Source: Halictus rubicundus
Lineage: Eukaryota; Arthropoda; Insecta; Hymenoptera; Halictidae
DNA length: 64,000 nt
Assembly: GCF_050948215.1 (NCBI RefSeq)
Contig: NC_135165.1
Span: 7,538,501-7,602,500, forward strand
Direction: 5' to 3'
Part shown: positions 44,758 to 55,894 of the stretch, piece by piece
How positions within the stretch are numbered: the first letter of the stretch is position 1
How the letters are laid out: each line of letters starts with the position of its first letter
Made by a program: the position numbers and the translations under genes
The notes under the pieces: model-generated
What the model was told of the DNA's origin: nothing
What the model saw: only the letters and a program-made list of their open reading frames with translations
Database searches by the model: none

Positions 44758-45086
44758 AACTGATAAGTGCCAACATCTTGCAGTTCAGTTGCACTGGCTG
44801 GGATATTGTAGTTTAGAGAATGATCAAAACTGTATGGCAGAATTGCTGAACAGTAGAATCGAATGATCCTTAAGTTCCCATAAAAATTGCAGGAGTATAT
44901 TTATTGATTCAATACTTTGGAGATTTATTAGCAGAAAAAATAGCAATGGGAAAATAAACGTGCCAATCGAAACGTGAAACGGCGAATCGAGCGCACCCGA
45001 AACAGAAAAATTCCGGCGAATCCTGCCATAATCGAGCGCAGTCGATGTGTTAAGTGAGTCATGCTTAACGAATATAAAATTCGGAG
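44758..45086. other. AT-rich spacer
   Basis: Nothing recognised. Confidence 0.4.
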
Positions 45087-45088
45087 TA

Positions 45089-45311
45089 CAGTGGAACTCC
45101 ATTTATACGAAGTTGCCGAAGGACAAGATGGTTCAGATAACTGGAAAGTTCGTGTAATGGAAATTCACCCAGTTGCAGCCAGTCTGGCAGAGTACTCTCG
45201 CGGTACACGTTACCTCGATACAAGTTGGACATTATCTTCCTCCATTTTGAAGGAATTACCGGGGCAAGGGAAATTTTCGCTAATACTAGGAAATCCTTAA
45301 ACGTTTCACTG
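45089..45311. mobile_element. CAGTGGAAC TIR element, pogo-like
   Basis: TA at 45087-45088 and 45312-45313. Ends are CAGTGGAACTCC and (complement) CAGTGAAACGTT. The interior has words typical of such ends (TTATACGAAGTT, GATAACTGGAAAGTTCG). Overlapping open frames on both strands are products of the repeat. Moderately supported. Confidence 0.5.
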
Positions 45312-45313
45312 TA

Positions 45314-46850
45314 ATTTTCAATCGTATCGCCGCTGTTAGAAATCGGGAATCGAGCCTTTTCGTCTACATAAATACTACGCGAATTAAAATCCGAAGCTTT
45401 TTCCATGTCAACGCGTTTTTTTTTAACATTTTTCAGTCTATATTTAATTTAATAGACTTATCAGACTGCGTAACTCGGCGCGTTTATAGCTTCCAAAGGT
45501 CATTATAGAAGAATAAAGCAGTCGCTCCAGTAAAATTCCATTCTTTTTCACGTTGTCTTCAGCCAATTAAAGCGATGAATATAGCACATAAAATTCCAGT
45601 TTATTACAGGTTCAAGAGAGTTCGCCGGAAAAACGAAAACTCGTATAAGCATCCGGAATCTCTGGTAATTAGATATCATAGTATCTGGCTCATCTGGCTT
45701 AATTTCATAGAATTTTCACTATAATGCTTTTACGTCTTTTTAACAAACTTCCACGGTCCACCATTTATACAGTAATAATTTATTATTGTCCTCGTTCCCT
45801 CGGCTCCGATCTTCACGAACTCCGATTAAACAAATATTAACTCATTTAAACATTATACTTAACTTTCTTGAGTGAACGAACGCTTTCTCTCCGAATTTTA
45901 TCATTGTTTAGCTTACCAACTTGCAATATTTGACTAAATAATCATCCAGATAATTTCCCAGGATGGCCTCTAATAATTGCCGCTCCGATAAAAGGTTACA
46001 CGCGAGAACAATGTCGATTGTCACAAGTAACAAAGGTTCTTCTGTTCTAAAGTCAATAGACAAGCCACAGACACAACTTTCTAAGATTACCTGTTACTTC
46101 GCTCGATCGACTGAACCTGACCGAAAAACTTATTCGATTTCCTCTACTTCAACCGAAAACTTCTTTCCCATCGTCGCTTCGAAACAAAAATACTGAATCA
46201 TTCAAGAGAATTAATCACTTCAATTCATTAAACTGGAATGGAGACCGAATGGAATGATTTCTACGTCCGTTTCAAAAGTTCCGTAATGCCTCGCTGGGAG
46301 TAACATTAACAATAACTAAACTCTGCTGTTCTAAATAATTTTTATATGAAACTTCTACCGGCACGTTTGTGAAATTTTTCTGATTGAAACGCGCCCAAAC
46401 ATGACATCAATCAGTGCATAATTGCTCGTTTAATTCGCGATTTATTAGAATTTATTCGAATTCTCCATTATTCTAATACAAATTTTACGTGGAAACAGTT
46501 CAATCTCAACACGATCAATAATACGAATCAAAGAAAATTTGCAGCTAGATCACTGATCCGTTATCTGAAATACTTGCTCCGCTGAATGGTCCCGATAATC
46601 GAGGTTTCATTGTATTGCGAATTAAACCAAGTAAACATGATCGAAACTGTGTCATGTTCAGTATCATTTTACCCAGAAAAATGTGACAAATGTGTTAGTA
46701 AAAGCTTCGTAAATAAATCATGAATGATTTAAGAATTAGTCTCACCGATGTTCGCACGTTCAGCATCAAATCAAAGAAAGAGTACTTGTGCACGATACAA
46801 GTAACATTTCGGTCCGAAATTTGTCACGCGTGTCAGGAGACTAGAATATC
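45314..46850. other. AT-rich spacer with a solo pogo-like end
   Basis: GATAATCGAGGTTTCATTG before TA (46613-46614) complements a CAATGAAACCTCGATTATC start, the kind found at pogo-like termini. No partner end located. No gene supported. Confidence 0.4.
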
Positions 46851-47765
46851 GAAAAAGTATTGATCAGGATCGAACAAAAATTCGCCGAAGCGCACAGGCG
46901 AGACCGATTCTTCATCGGAGCGTGCACGGGGGGGGGGGGGGGGGGGGGGGCTGAGGAACGCGGCGAATCGCGAGGAAGAAAATCGAGATGCGAGTGTAAC
47001 GAAGTCTCTCGGCGACTTGGTTTCTCCGTTACCTTGTTACTGACGGTATCCAATCCCGATCGTCGGACCGCTCTCATGATCAGCCGCGTACCCACTGTGC
47101 ACAGTCTACTCGAGAATAAGGACAGAAGAGTATTCGGAGCACCGGTTTCCAGGGAGACAGCAATTAGCGGCGATTCAAAATCCGGCGAGCTAGGTGCACG
47201 CACATGCACCGGCGCGGCGACACACGCACGCACAAAAACACTGACTGACTCTCGGCCACGATCACATCACCGTACACAGGCAAGCAAGGGGAGGCGAGCA
47301 GGAGCACAGACGTAATATACACAACGGCGCACACAATGAGAGAAGTTAAACACTCGCTCGAGGAGAGACGCAGCCAGACACCGAGAGAGACCGCTCGCCG
47401 GGCACGGCACGCCGGTACGCAATAATCTGTAGGAGAGAATTACTCAGAAGCGGTCTCCCGATGCACATGCAACGATGCAACGATGCAGCGGATCGTATCG
47501 GAGTCGGGAGGACACTGCACGTAACGCGACATCACCGGCCGAGCCAGCGGCACCGAACGAAACGCGAATTCCGATTCGAAGCGGCGCACGAGTCGACAGT
47601 CTCGACGAAACTGGATAGACAAAATCCGAAACTGCCGATGCCGATTCTATTCTGTTCATCATTTGATACCACGGTCGAATCTTGATGTCTCCCACCACTA
47701 CAACACAACTATTTTCCTCACCGGCTCCGCTGCGACGCTTCTGCAAGTCGAAGTAAAATTTACTT
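46851..47765. other. CpG-rich patch with G-run
   Basis: CpG-rich, with CACACGCACGCAC-type segments (47190-47240). Several overlapping frames, one using the poly-G run as poly-Gly. No domain; no gene supported. Confidence 0.4.
46928..46950 (+). repeat. Homopolymer of 23 G
   Basis: An unbroken G run, far longer than any other mononucleotide G/C run here. Potential G-quadruplex; its exact length is uncertain because such runs are error-prone in assemblies. Confidence 0.85.
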
Positions 47766-47793
47766 TAACACTTTCATGCCCATGTCGGCTATA

Positions 47794-48632
47794 CAGGGTG
47801 GTCCACGCAACTTGCACACCTATATAACTTCCAAAGGATGCGTTGCACGAAAAAGTTTTGTATACAGAAGTTGCATGGTCTGAACGGGTACACAATTTAG
47901 TGTATTTATTTTTTTTTACAGATGGAAGTGTTTCGGAGATTTGGAGGTCGACTTTGTTTTTTTAAATGAAATACTATATTTTGTATACCAAAATATGGAA
48001 GAATGTCGAATTCTGAGTAAAAAAGGATTGACCTTCATTAGCCCTAAACCTAATAATTAACGAGTAATTTCACTTTATTTCCTGAAAATTTTCTTACAAA
48101 GTAAAAAAAAATCATTTAATTTTCTTTTTATTTTTCTAACCTGATAATAAGCGAAGGAAATTTTCAGGAAATAAAGTAGTTTAGTAGTTTAATTTTCTTA
48201 CAAAGAAAAAAAAATCATTTAATTTTCTTTTTATTTTTCTAACCTGATATTACGCGAAGGAAATTTTCAGGAAATAAAGTAGTTTAGTAGTTTAATTTTC
48301 TTACAAAGAAAAAAAAAATCATTTAATTTTCTTTTTATTTTTCTAACCTGATATTACGCGAAGAAAATTTTCAAGAAATAAAGTGAAATTACTCGTTAAT
48401 TGTTAGGTTTAGGGCTAATGAAGGTCAATATTTTTTTACTCAGAATTCGACATTCTTCCATATTTTGGTATACAAAATATAGTATTTCATTTAAAAAAAC
48501 AAAGTCGACCTTCAAATCTCCGAAACACTTCCACCTGTAAAAAAAAATAAATACACTTCTGCATACAAAACTTTTTCGTGCAACGCATCCTTTGGAAGTT
48601 ATATAGGTGTGCAAGTTGCGTGGACCACCCCG
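47794..48632. mobile_element. Large fold-back element with tandem repeats in the loop
   Basis: TA at 47792-47793 and 48633-48634. Starts CAGGGTGGTCCACGCAACTT and ends with the complement (one mismatch at the tip). Arms of about 280-290 bp (47794-48083 and 48355-48632) pair nearly perfectly. The centre holds three tandem units of about 104 bp, anchored by ATCATTTAATTTTC at 48111, 48214 and 48318. No coding capacity. Confidence 0.93.
48083..48380. repeat. Three ~104-bp tandem units
   Basis: Each has AATTTTCTTACAAAG, an A run, ATCATTTAATTTTCTTTTTA, CTAACCTGATA and AGGAAATTTTCAGGAAATAA. Nearly identical, so recently amplified. Confidence 0.93.
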
Positions 48633-48634
48633 TA

Positions 48635-49095
48635 TATCGGGTGATGCAATATTTTTCTCAGACTCGAATTTCAATTTTTATTACAATTTTTCTACGTACA
48701 CAAAAGTTTGTTAGGATCTACCTGGTGCAAGAACATTACTAAAGCAATTCGTTTAAATAATTCATAGTAAGTTGTCTTGATTTTGTATGACTTTATTTGG
48801 GACTTCTCTGGCAGCGCATTATCTTAAATTATTTTGGTCATTACTGTAATTAACTACTTAAAATGGAGTTATGAGATTAAAATAGTGAAAGGAAAGGCGG
48901 TAGAAAGAAATAAAAAGATAAAATTAATTTATATACGTTTTCTAGTTGTTTCACACCCTAAATATTTTTCAATAAAAATTAGATGTTATAACGGTCATAT
49001 ATTTTTCGTGGCTCGGGAAGCGCTCGACCTTTCCGCTACGAGACTGCGATACTCTATTTGGCTCTCGGTTTCATCCAGGTACTCGCGTTTCCCTC
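48635..49095. other. AT-rich spacer
   Basis: Nothing recognised. Confidence 0.4.
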
Positions 49096-49985
49096 TGTTT
49101 GCCCGTTTGAGAGTATTTGAGCACAACTATAAACGCCGGGTATATTTGCATATATATTTGACGAGTCTTTCGATGCGTTTGTCTCCGTTTAAGAGCTATC
49201 GAGTGTGCTTTGCGAGTGTGTACGCGTGCATTTTTCAGTGTTCCAGAGTGTGTGCGCGTAGATTTATGAGCGCCTTGATCGTATTCAAGGGTGTTTACAA
49301 GTGTACTGACTGTGTCTGAACGTGTTTATAAGAATTTTAGTATGCTTGCGGGTGTTTAGGAATGTTTGAGTTGGTGTGCATTGTTGAATGTTCGACTGTG
49401 CTTGCTTGAATTTATGAAAGCGTTGACTGCATTTCTGTTTGTTTGTAATTGATGTGGCACGTCTGTACGCATTTAGGAGTGCGTTGACTATGCTGCGCCT
49501 ATTTATAAGCGCTTCGATTGCGTCTAGGTCTGGTTTTGCCTGCTATAACGTGTTTGCGTATACTCACGAATGCGTTGAGCAGCGTTACGCGAATTTATAA
49601 GTGTCGGAGTATTTTTGCGCGAATCTACAAATGTCCGAGTGTGTTTTCATAGATTTAGAAACGTGTCGATTGTGCCTACGTCTATTTATGCACGTGCTAA
49701 TTGCATCCAAGTCAATTTATCACTGTTTCCGTGTGTCTGCGTGCATTCGGTCGTCAAATATTTTCGTGCGTATCTACATACAAGCATTCGAGCAGTCTCT
49801 CACGTATGTACAAGTACCTGAATTTATGACTCCCTTGAACGAGTTGAGCGTGTTCGAACATGTGGGAGACCACGAATGCGTCGATTTACAAATGATTAAT
49901 GTTGTTTGCGTATATTGTACATATTTTCCATGTTTGCATTTGTTTGTGCTGATTCAATGTGTTTATGTGAGCAAGTTTGCGCAGA
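49096..49985. repeat. Degenerate minisatellite-like GTGT-rich region
   Basis: Irregular recurrences, about 28-60 bp apart, of ATTTATGAGCGNNTTGA / TTTATAAGTGT and GTGTCTGCGTGCATT-like words. The strand bias (GTG, TTTAT) persists for almost 900 bp. Open frames here reflect the repeat, not a protein family. Confidence 0.6.
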
Positions 49986-50750
49986 TTCGTCGATGTGCAG
50001 GATATGTTTGAGCATGTATACGACTGTCTAAGTGTGAGTGCATTTCCGAGTGCGTTGAGAACATGTTCGCGTTCACTCACAAAAATTTCAGCACGTCTTC
50101 GCGACACAAAAGATTGACTGAGTGAATCTGTAAGTGTCTATACATGTATGCACAGATATGCGAGCGCGTAGAAAATGTTTGAGCACACGTATTGGCACGA
50201 ATGCGTTATCTACGTGTTCCTAAGCATGTGTTCGCGTCCACTTACGATGATTTAAATATGTCTCCACTACACGAATGATTGTGTGAGTGCATCTGCAAGT
50301 GCGTGAACTTGTATGTACAGATATGTGAGCGTGTAGAAAATGTTTGAGCACACGTACTGGCACGAATGTGTAATCTGCGAGTCCCTGAGCATGTTCGCGT
50401 CCACTTATGATCATATTAATATGTCTCCACGACGCGGATGATTGTGTGAGCGCATCTGCAAGCGTGTGAACTCGCAAGCACAGATATGTGAGCGTGTAGG
50501 AAATGTTTGAGCACACGTATTGGTACGAATGCGTAATCTACGAGTGTGTAGTATTTGCAGAAACGCTTACATGCACGGGTGCCTGAGCATGTTCACACAG
50601 ATTTACGAACGCGCAGACGACGACGTTTGAGCTTACGATTTGCACGAATCCGCGCGTTTACGATCTCCCGAGCGTGTTCGCGTGCACTAACGAGGAATCG
50701 AGCGTGTCTCAGCGACACAGACGATCGGGCAGCTCGCGTTTGCGAGCGTT
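49986..50750. repeat. ~165-bp tandem repeat array
   Basis: ACAGATATGNGAGCG starts at 50151, 50316 and 50480 (periods 165 and 164), each followed by AATGTTTGAGCACACGTA, GAGCATG..TTCGCGTCCACTTA, TATGTCTCCAC and GATTGTGTGAG. Diverged units extend on both sides (TTCGCGTTCACTCAC near 50068; TTCGCGTGCACTAAC near 50678), the last lying inside the CpG-rich patch. Confidence 0.9.
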
Positions 50751-51013
50751 CGAGCGTTCGGCGCATACGATCTTTCGGTGTATAGTGGTCGGCGTCGCAT
50801 CGTGGTCGCGGGCTCCGCGTAATGCACCCGAGAGAGGCGGCCGCGCGACGTCCGGTGGATTAAGAAAACCGTGCCGCACGCGATTAAACGCGCTGTACAA
50901 GGAAGTATAATAATTGCGTAGGTACCGAGCGACGTTAATGGAACGTCTTGCCAGCGGCTGCAGCGCGATCCAAGGGACAGCGTGTAATAAACGTGTACGG
51001 TTTCTCGTTCCCT

Positions 51014-51014
51014 C

Positions 51015-51045
<31 letters not shown>

Positions 51046-51046
51046 G
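51014..51046. repeat. (CT)n microsatellite
   Basis: CT tract with one TTT interruption. Confidence 0.93.
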
Positions 51047-51537
51047 CTTCTTTGGACTTGTTCTCTCGTTTCTCTCGACTTGTTCTCTCTGTCTGCTCGT
51101 GGTATCTGCACCTTGCATCCTCTACGAAGCTCGCCGTCTCCGTTGCTCCGTTACTCGTCACTCTGGTCGATTTCTCTTTCTCTCGCTCACTCTCTTTACT
51201 CGATCGTATCCTCGTCTATCTTTTGATCCCTCCCTCCCTCGATCTCATCCACTCTCGCAGGCATATGCCCGCGCGAGAGACCGTACACGAGCGAACGAAC
51301 GAACCAGCGAACGTACGAACGAACGAACGCGAGACACGTACTACGGTTAAAAGGCGCAGAGACGAGAAATCGCCTGCGACTGGATTCCACGAGCCGGCCG
51401 GCCAACAGGCCACAAAACTTGGCCGAGGCTCAAAAGAATCGTCTCCTCCTCCCCGGCGCGTCTCTTTCTCAAGCAACGAACCGTCCTACGTCCCTCTCTC
51501 TTTCCTCCTCCTTCTGCGTGAGCGCTCCTCTCCACCT

Positions 51538-51555
51538 ATCTCTCTCTCTCTCTCT

Positions 51556-51586
<31 letters not shown>
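51538..51586. repeat. (CT)n microsatellite
   Basis: CT tract interrupted by a C run at 51556-51560. Confidence 0.93.
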
Positions 51587-52321
51587 TTTCTCTTTCTTGC
51601 GCCTTTGCTTCAGCGAAAGCAAGCCCCGAACCCTTTTTCTTCCTTTTCGCGATCGTCGCCTTCTTCTTTTATTCGCGTTTCCTCTGGCTTCTTCCTCGCC
51701 GCGCGCCGTGACTCCTCTTTTGCATTCTGCACCGCCGAATTACTGCTTTGGGCTGCTCCTTTCGACGAGAAACACGGAGAAGAGGCCGGCCCCGGCTCGA
51801 GAATGACGGAGAAAGGATCGTCCAGAGTCTCACGATACCTACCGGATCAAATCCGACGCGAAATTAACGAAATCGAGCGATGCTTCCTGCTGCAGACCCT
51901 CGGACTCTTGAATCTTAGGCGAATCTGGACTGCGGACGCGATTTTTGTAATGGAATGCGGAAAACCTCTTGGCCCAGGAAGATTCACGCTTGGAGAATTA
52001 ACATTTGGAACGTTTAGGATAAACAGCTTTTCTTTAAATGTTATTCAACTGCAACGGGAATTTCAGTGATGAACCAACTGTTCACTGTAAGCAACGTTAT
52101 CCAATCGTTTCTTCTGGGACTACTTTTTAAAAGATGATTTTCTGATTAGTCATCGGGAGTCATACTAATAGGCTTCAGAATGTGATGGCATGATTTGCGA
52201 GTGGGAGAGAGTATGAGTTGAAGCTGGCTGTGGCTCTGCTCTCTTGGAACTGTGAAAAAGATCGAGAGAGATTTTATTCTGTGCTCTAGCTTGTTTTTGA
52301 CTTGCTTCAGCTAGTTTTGCA

Positions 52322-52637
52322 AACTAGGTTTGCTAAAATTTTTGAACTAGGATTACTAAAATTTGTGGCCTAGGTTTGCCAACATTTGTGGACTAGGTAT
52401 GCCAAAATTTGTGAACTGGGTTTGCTAAAATTTTCTAACTAGGATTACTAAAATTTGTGTAGTAGGTATGCCAAAATTTGTGGACTAGATTTGCCAAAAT
52501 TTATGGACTATGTTTGCTATTTGTGGACTAGGTTCTCTAAAATTTGTGGACTGGGTTCTCCAAAATTTGTGGGCCAGGTTTACTCAAATTTGTGGCATAG
52601 GTTTCCCAAATTTGTGGACTGATTTTCCTAAAATTGT
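52322..52637. repeat. ~23-bp minisatellite, about 14 units
   Basis: Unit of the form NACTAGGTTTGCCAAAATTTGTGG. Consecutive units vary at the middle word (TTTGCTA, ATTACTA, TTTGCCA, TATGCCA), and this order recurs in the first seven units, pointing to a higher-order repeat. Later units use TTCTC and TTTCC variants. Noncoding. Confidence 0.92.
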
Positions 52638-53874
52638 TTTATGCTTAACAATTCCATAGAAGAAAACAGAAGAAATGAATAACATTAACATGAATAACGT
52701 TTAGCAAATTCTGTTTATCACGTAACAAAAGGACAACTTTTCTTCTCGTCACAATCGAGATAGAAAATTTTCATTTTGTATAAACATCCGCAGACTGATA
52801 CCTCGTCGGCCCCAATAGAGAACGTTAACAGCAGAACTAGATTCGATTCGTAACAAACACAGAAAAATTCATATTTCCACAAAAATCCTCGATCTCCTAC
52901 AAATATTACATACAAACCACAAGTCGTATTTCATTGTGCCCAACGCTAGCAGTCGCAACAATGCTGTAACGTCAGAGATCGTCAGAAGACAGTAGTTGGC
53001 ATGTGCTCGGAAATTTTTCGTGTCGGATAAAGCTGCTCTAACTTACGTATTCATAAGTCGCAAGTGACTGGGGAATTTCGAGAACGAACCGAAGATCACG
53101 CGGGCCTTTCCGGTCCCGTGACCGCGAAACACCAGCCAAACCAACAACAGATTCGCATAATCGCGAGAAGTCCGCGTGAAACCGCGGTCGAAATGAAAAA
53201 AAAAAAAGAGAACAGAGTAATTCTCGCGCGTGGCCGTCGCGTCGGTGCAGCGGCAACCCCGGTAATTCCCGGGTTGATGGAAATTTGAAAATCAAAATTT
53301 AACGGTGACTTTTACACGCGGAACCCTCTTAACCGCGAGTGACGGGACGCGTGGGTGGATGTAACGCGAAAAACGCGAGCGGATTGTTCGATGCCCGAAC
53401 GATTAAAAACGCTCGCTCGCGCCAGTGATTTCCATATATCGACGGCTCGTAAATGTTTGCGGACGGCGGAACACGTAATGTCAGCAATAAAAAACAATCG
53501 GCAAATACATTCCGCGGATCGGAAGAGTTTGATACCACGGTCACACACCCCACTCCCTACCCCTTCTCCATTCTTTTAATAAGATAATACGCGAGCGCGC
53601 TCGAAATCGAAATATCTTTCTGTTATTTTTGGTTGACGGAAATAACGTTCCGACCGACTGCTACGAATATGAATCGCGAATATTTTTTCGAACGCGACGA
53701 TCGACCAAACGCTTTTATTGCCGAACGGCCCCATTCGATGTTTGCTCGCGTGAAATATTTCTGTGTGGTAATTTGTGTTTGTATTAACGCGTTAAGTGTC
53801 GAATATCGAACCCGAACATTTTTCGATTGTGAAAGAGTTTAGTGACAGAAAAGTGTAGCTACCAACTCTACGAG
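52638..53874. other. Gene-free spacer with CpG-rich part 53050-53790
   Basis: A right-end MITE string (TGTATAAACATCCGCAGACT) is at 52777-52796. Frames in the CpG-rich part have no domain. Confidence 0.4.
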
Positions 53875-54690
53875 AATCAGCAAGTTTTACAGCTTCTACT
53901 CCACTCTGTTTCGGCTGTTCTAATTTCTAATTCCACTAAATCCAGATGGTAGAATTAAGACACAACCAAAAACAGACAATTCTAGTGCATCTACTCTATT
54001 TTACTTTGGTTGCTCTAAGTCCCTCCAATTTTAGGCGGTAGAATTCATTTCAATTGACACAGTTAGCAATCATAAAATTCTAGAGCTTCTAATCCACTCT
54101 ACTTCGGCTGCTCTAATTCCTAATTTCTCTAATTCCAGGTGACAGAATTAACTCAACTCTATACTCTGAAGAATCAGTAAACTCTAGAGCTCTAGTTTCA
54201 ATGCTCTAATTCTGCAATGCTCAAATCTACACTCTGAAAAATCAGTAAATTCTGGAGCTGCTACTCTACTCTACTTCCACTGCTCTAATTCCTAATTCCT
54301 CTAATTCCAGGTGACAGAATTAACTCAACTCTATACTCTGAAAAATCAGTAAATTCTAAAGCTTTATAACGCGAATTCTACAGCTCTACTTCAGCTGCTC
54401 TAATTCCCAATTCCTCTAATTCCAGGTGACAGAACTAACTCAAATCTACACTCTGAAAAATCAGTAAATTCTAGAGCTCTATTTCGGCGGTTCTAATGTC
54501 TAATTCCTCTAATTCCAGGTGACACGGTTAAGTCAAGCCTGCACACTGGAAAGCTAGAAAATTGTAGAGCTTCTACTCCACTCTACTTAGGCTGTTCTAA
54601 TACCTCATTCCCCTAGTTCCAGGCGACAGAAGCGACTGAAATCTACACTCTGGAAACTCGTGAAATTCTACGGCACCTATTCTAATCGGT
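53875..54690. repeat. ~90-115-bp tandem array, about 8 diverged units
   Basis: Units repeat CTCTACTTCGGCTGCTCTAA, then CCTCTAATTCCAGGTGACAG, AATTAACTCAACTCTA, ACTCTGAAAAATCAGTAAAT and TCTAGAGCT. AATTCCAGGTGACA recurs near 54131, 54303, 54416 and 54511, with variants at 53945, 54030 and 54617. Spacing is irregular because some units are partial. Noncoding. Confidence 0.9.
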
Positions 54691-55700
54691 AAATTTCTTT
54701 TCCACGTCCTCTCCTGATCAAAACAGATTAGAGCTCGCGGGCGTTACGACGCGGAAAGCCGGCCGCAGTTTTGCGAACAGAATAACGCGGAGCGAGTGAT
54801 AAAGCAGCTGACAAAATGCTAATGCACTGTCGCGTAATTCATAATAGATGCGTCAACCTCGCCTAGCCGTAGGGCAGCGTTTCCCGCGGGCAAGAAACTA
54901 GAAAACGCGTTGCTCTGCTTTACTCCGCGCCGCCAGCTAGGAAGGCGGAAAATTATCCCCAGGAACTTCTCGGCCGTTGTTTTTCTTTTCCCCTCTATTT
55001 TCCCGAGGCATCTAATTTCCAACTCGTAGCCGCCGCCGCCGCCACCGCCCCTCTCTTCTTTTCTCACTCTCTCTCTCTCTCTCTGTTTGATCCCGCGAAA
55101 ACGCCAGAGCCGGTTGACTTCGCTCTCGCGTTTACACGCGGCCGTACGTGATCGCCCCGTTTAAAAAGTTACTGATTTCGCGTCTGCCGTCCGCCGCCGT
55201 CCCGTGATAACGGTAATAATAACAACGACACGGTAATACCGGCCAATTTTACGCGCAGCATTATGCGGCCCGGCAGTTACGCGAGCCGGGCGACCCGCTA
55301 CCATTCTATTACGCTTGTACATACTACATACTACATACCACACCGAGCGCGATACGCTTTGCGTGAAGAAACTTCCGAGGAATTTTTGCGCGGTGCATAT
55401 TGCCGAATTATGCTAAACGCCCCGGAGATTTCATGCGATAGCCGATCTACCGGGTGCCCATCCGCAATTTCGGGAACGGGGCCTGTTTGGAAATGATTAC
55501 GCGCGCCGCTGTGCGCGATTAAAATTGTCCGCTTCGATGTCACGACAGTGGGAAAATTTCATTCGCGCGGGTTGGTCGTTGTGCGAGACCAGCTTTGTAT
55601 AATTGTCAATGTTACAGAGGCTAGGTGAACCGAGATAATTTATTCGTGATGTTGCGGGATTGATAAAACGACGATTGTAACGAATATACATTTTTCCTCA
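54691..55700. other. CpG-rich patch
   Basis: CpG-rich with (GCC)n at 55030-55050 and a short CT tract (55066-55084). Overlapping frames with no domain. No gene supported. Confidence 0.4.
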
Positions 55701-55701
55701 G

Positions 55702-55894
55702 CTAAACTGGGGATTTTATGCATTTATGACGAAAATGATTTGACGCGATTTAAAGCAGACGATTGAAAAGAATTTAAGAATGGCAATCAGTGCAATGCTT
55801 GTTGAATCGTTAATAGAAGAACCATGTTCCTACATGGTTCCTGTTTTTTACGATTAGGTATTTTTGCATGAAAATCCACGGTCCGGTAATAAAA
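55702..55894. mobile_element. Decayed TAGACTGCGGATC-family MITE
   Basis: Left TAAACTGGGGATTTTATGCA with ATTTATGAC, right TTGCATGAAAATCCACGGTC. Inside is a 9-bp-arm hairpin (GAACCATGT/ACATGGTTC, 55818-55839). No readable 8-bp duplication. Confidence 0.65.

Larger units (their letters stand above)
50751..52300. other. CpG-rich patch with two CT tracts
   Basis: A broad CpG-rich and pyrimidine-rich region. From ATG 51803 an open frame runs to 52069 (MTEKGSSRVSRYLPDQIRRE...), less repetitive than its neighbours, but I recognise no family. Without a donor site or homolog I do not call a gene. AT-rich from 52080. Confidence 0.35.

Noticed and set aside
45061..45406. Opposed frames of 79 and 113 codons
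   Set aside because: They overlap a TA-flanked inverted-repeat element and reflect its sequence.
48834..50107. Frames rich in Cys/Arg/Val over the GTG-rich repeat region
   Set aside because: Periodic low-complexity DNA produces open frames in several phases; no family resemblance.
55818..55850. Hairpin followed by T run, like a bacterial terminator
   Set aside because: Lies within a decayed MITE in eukaryotic DNA; coincidence.
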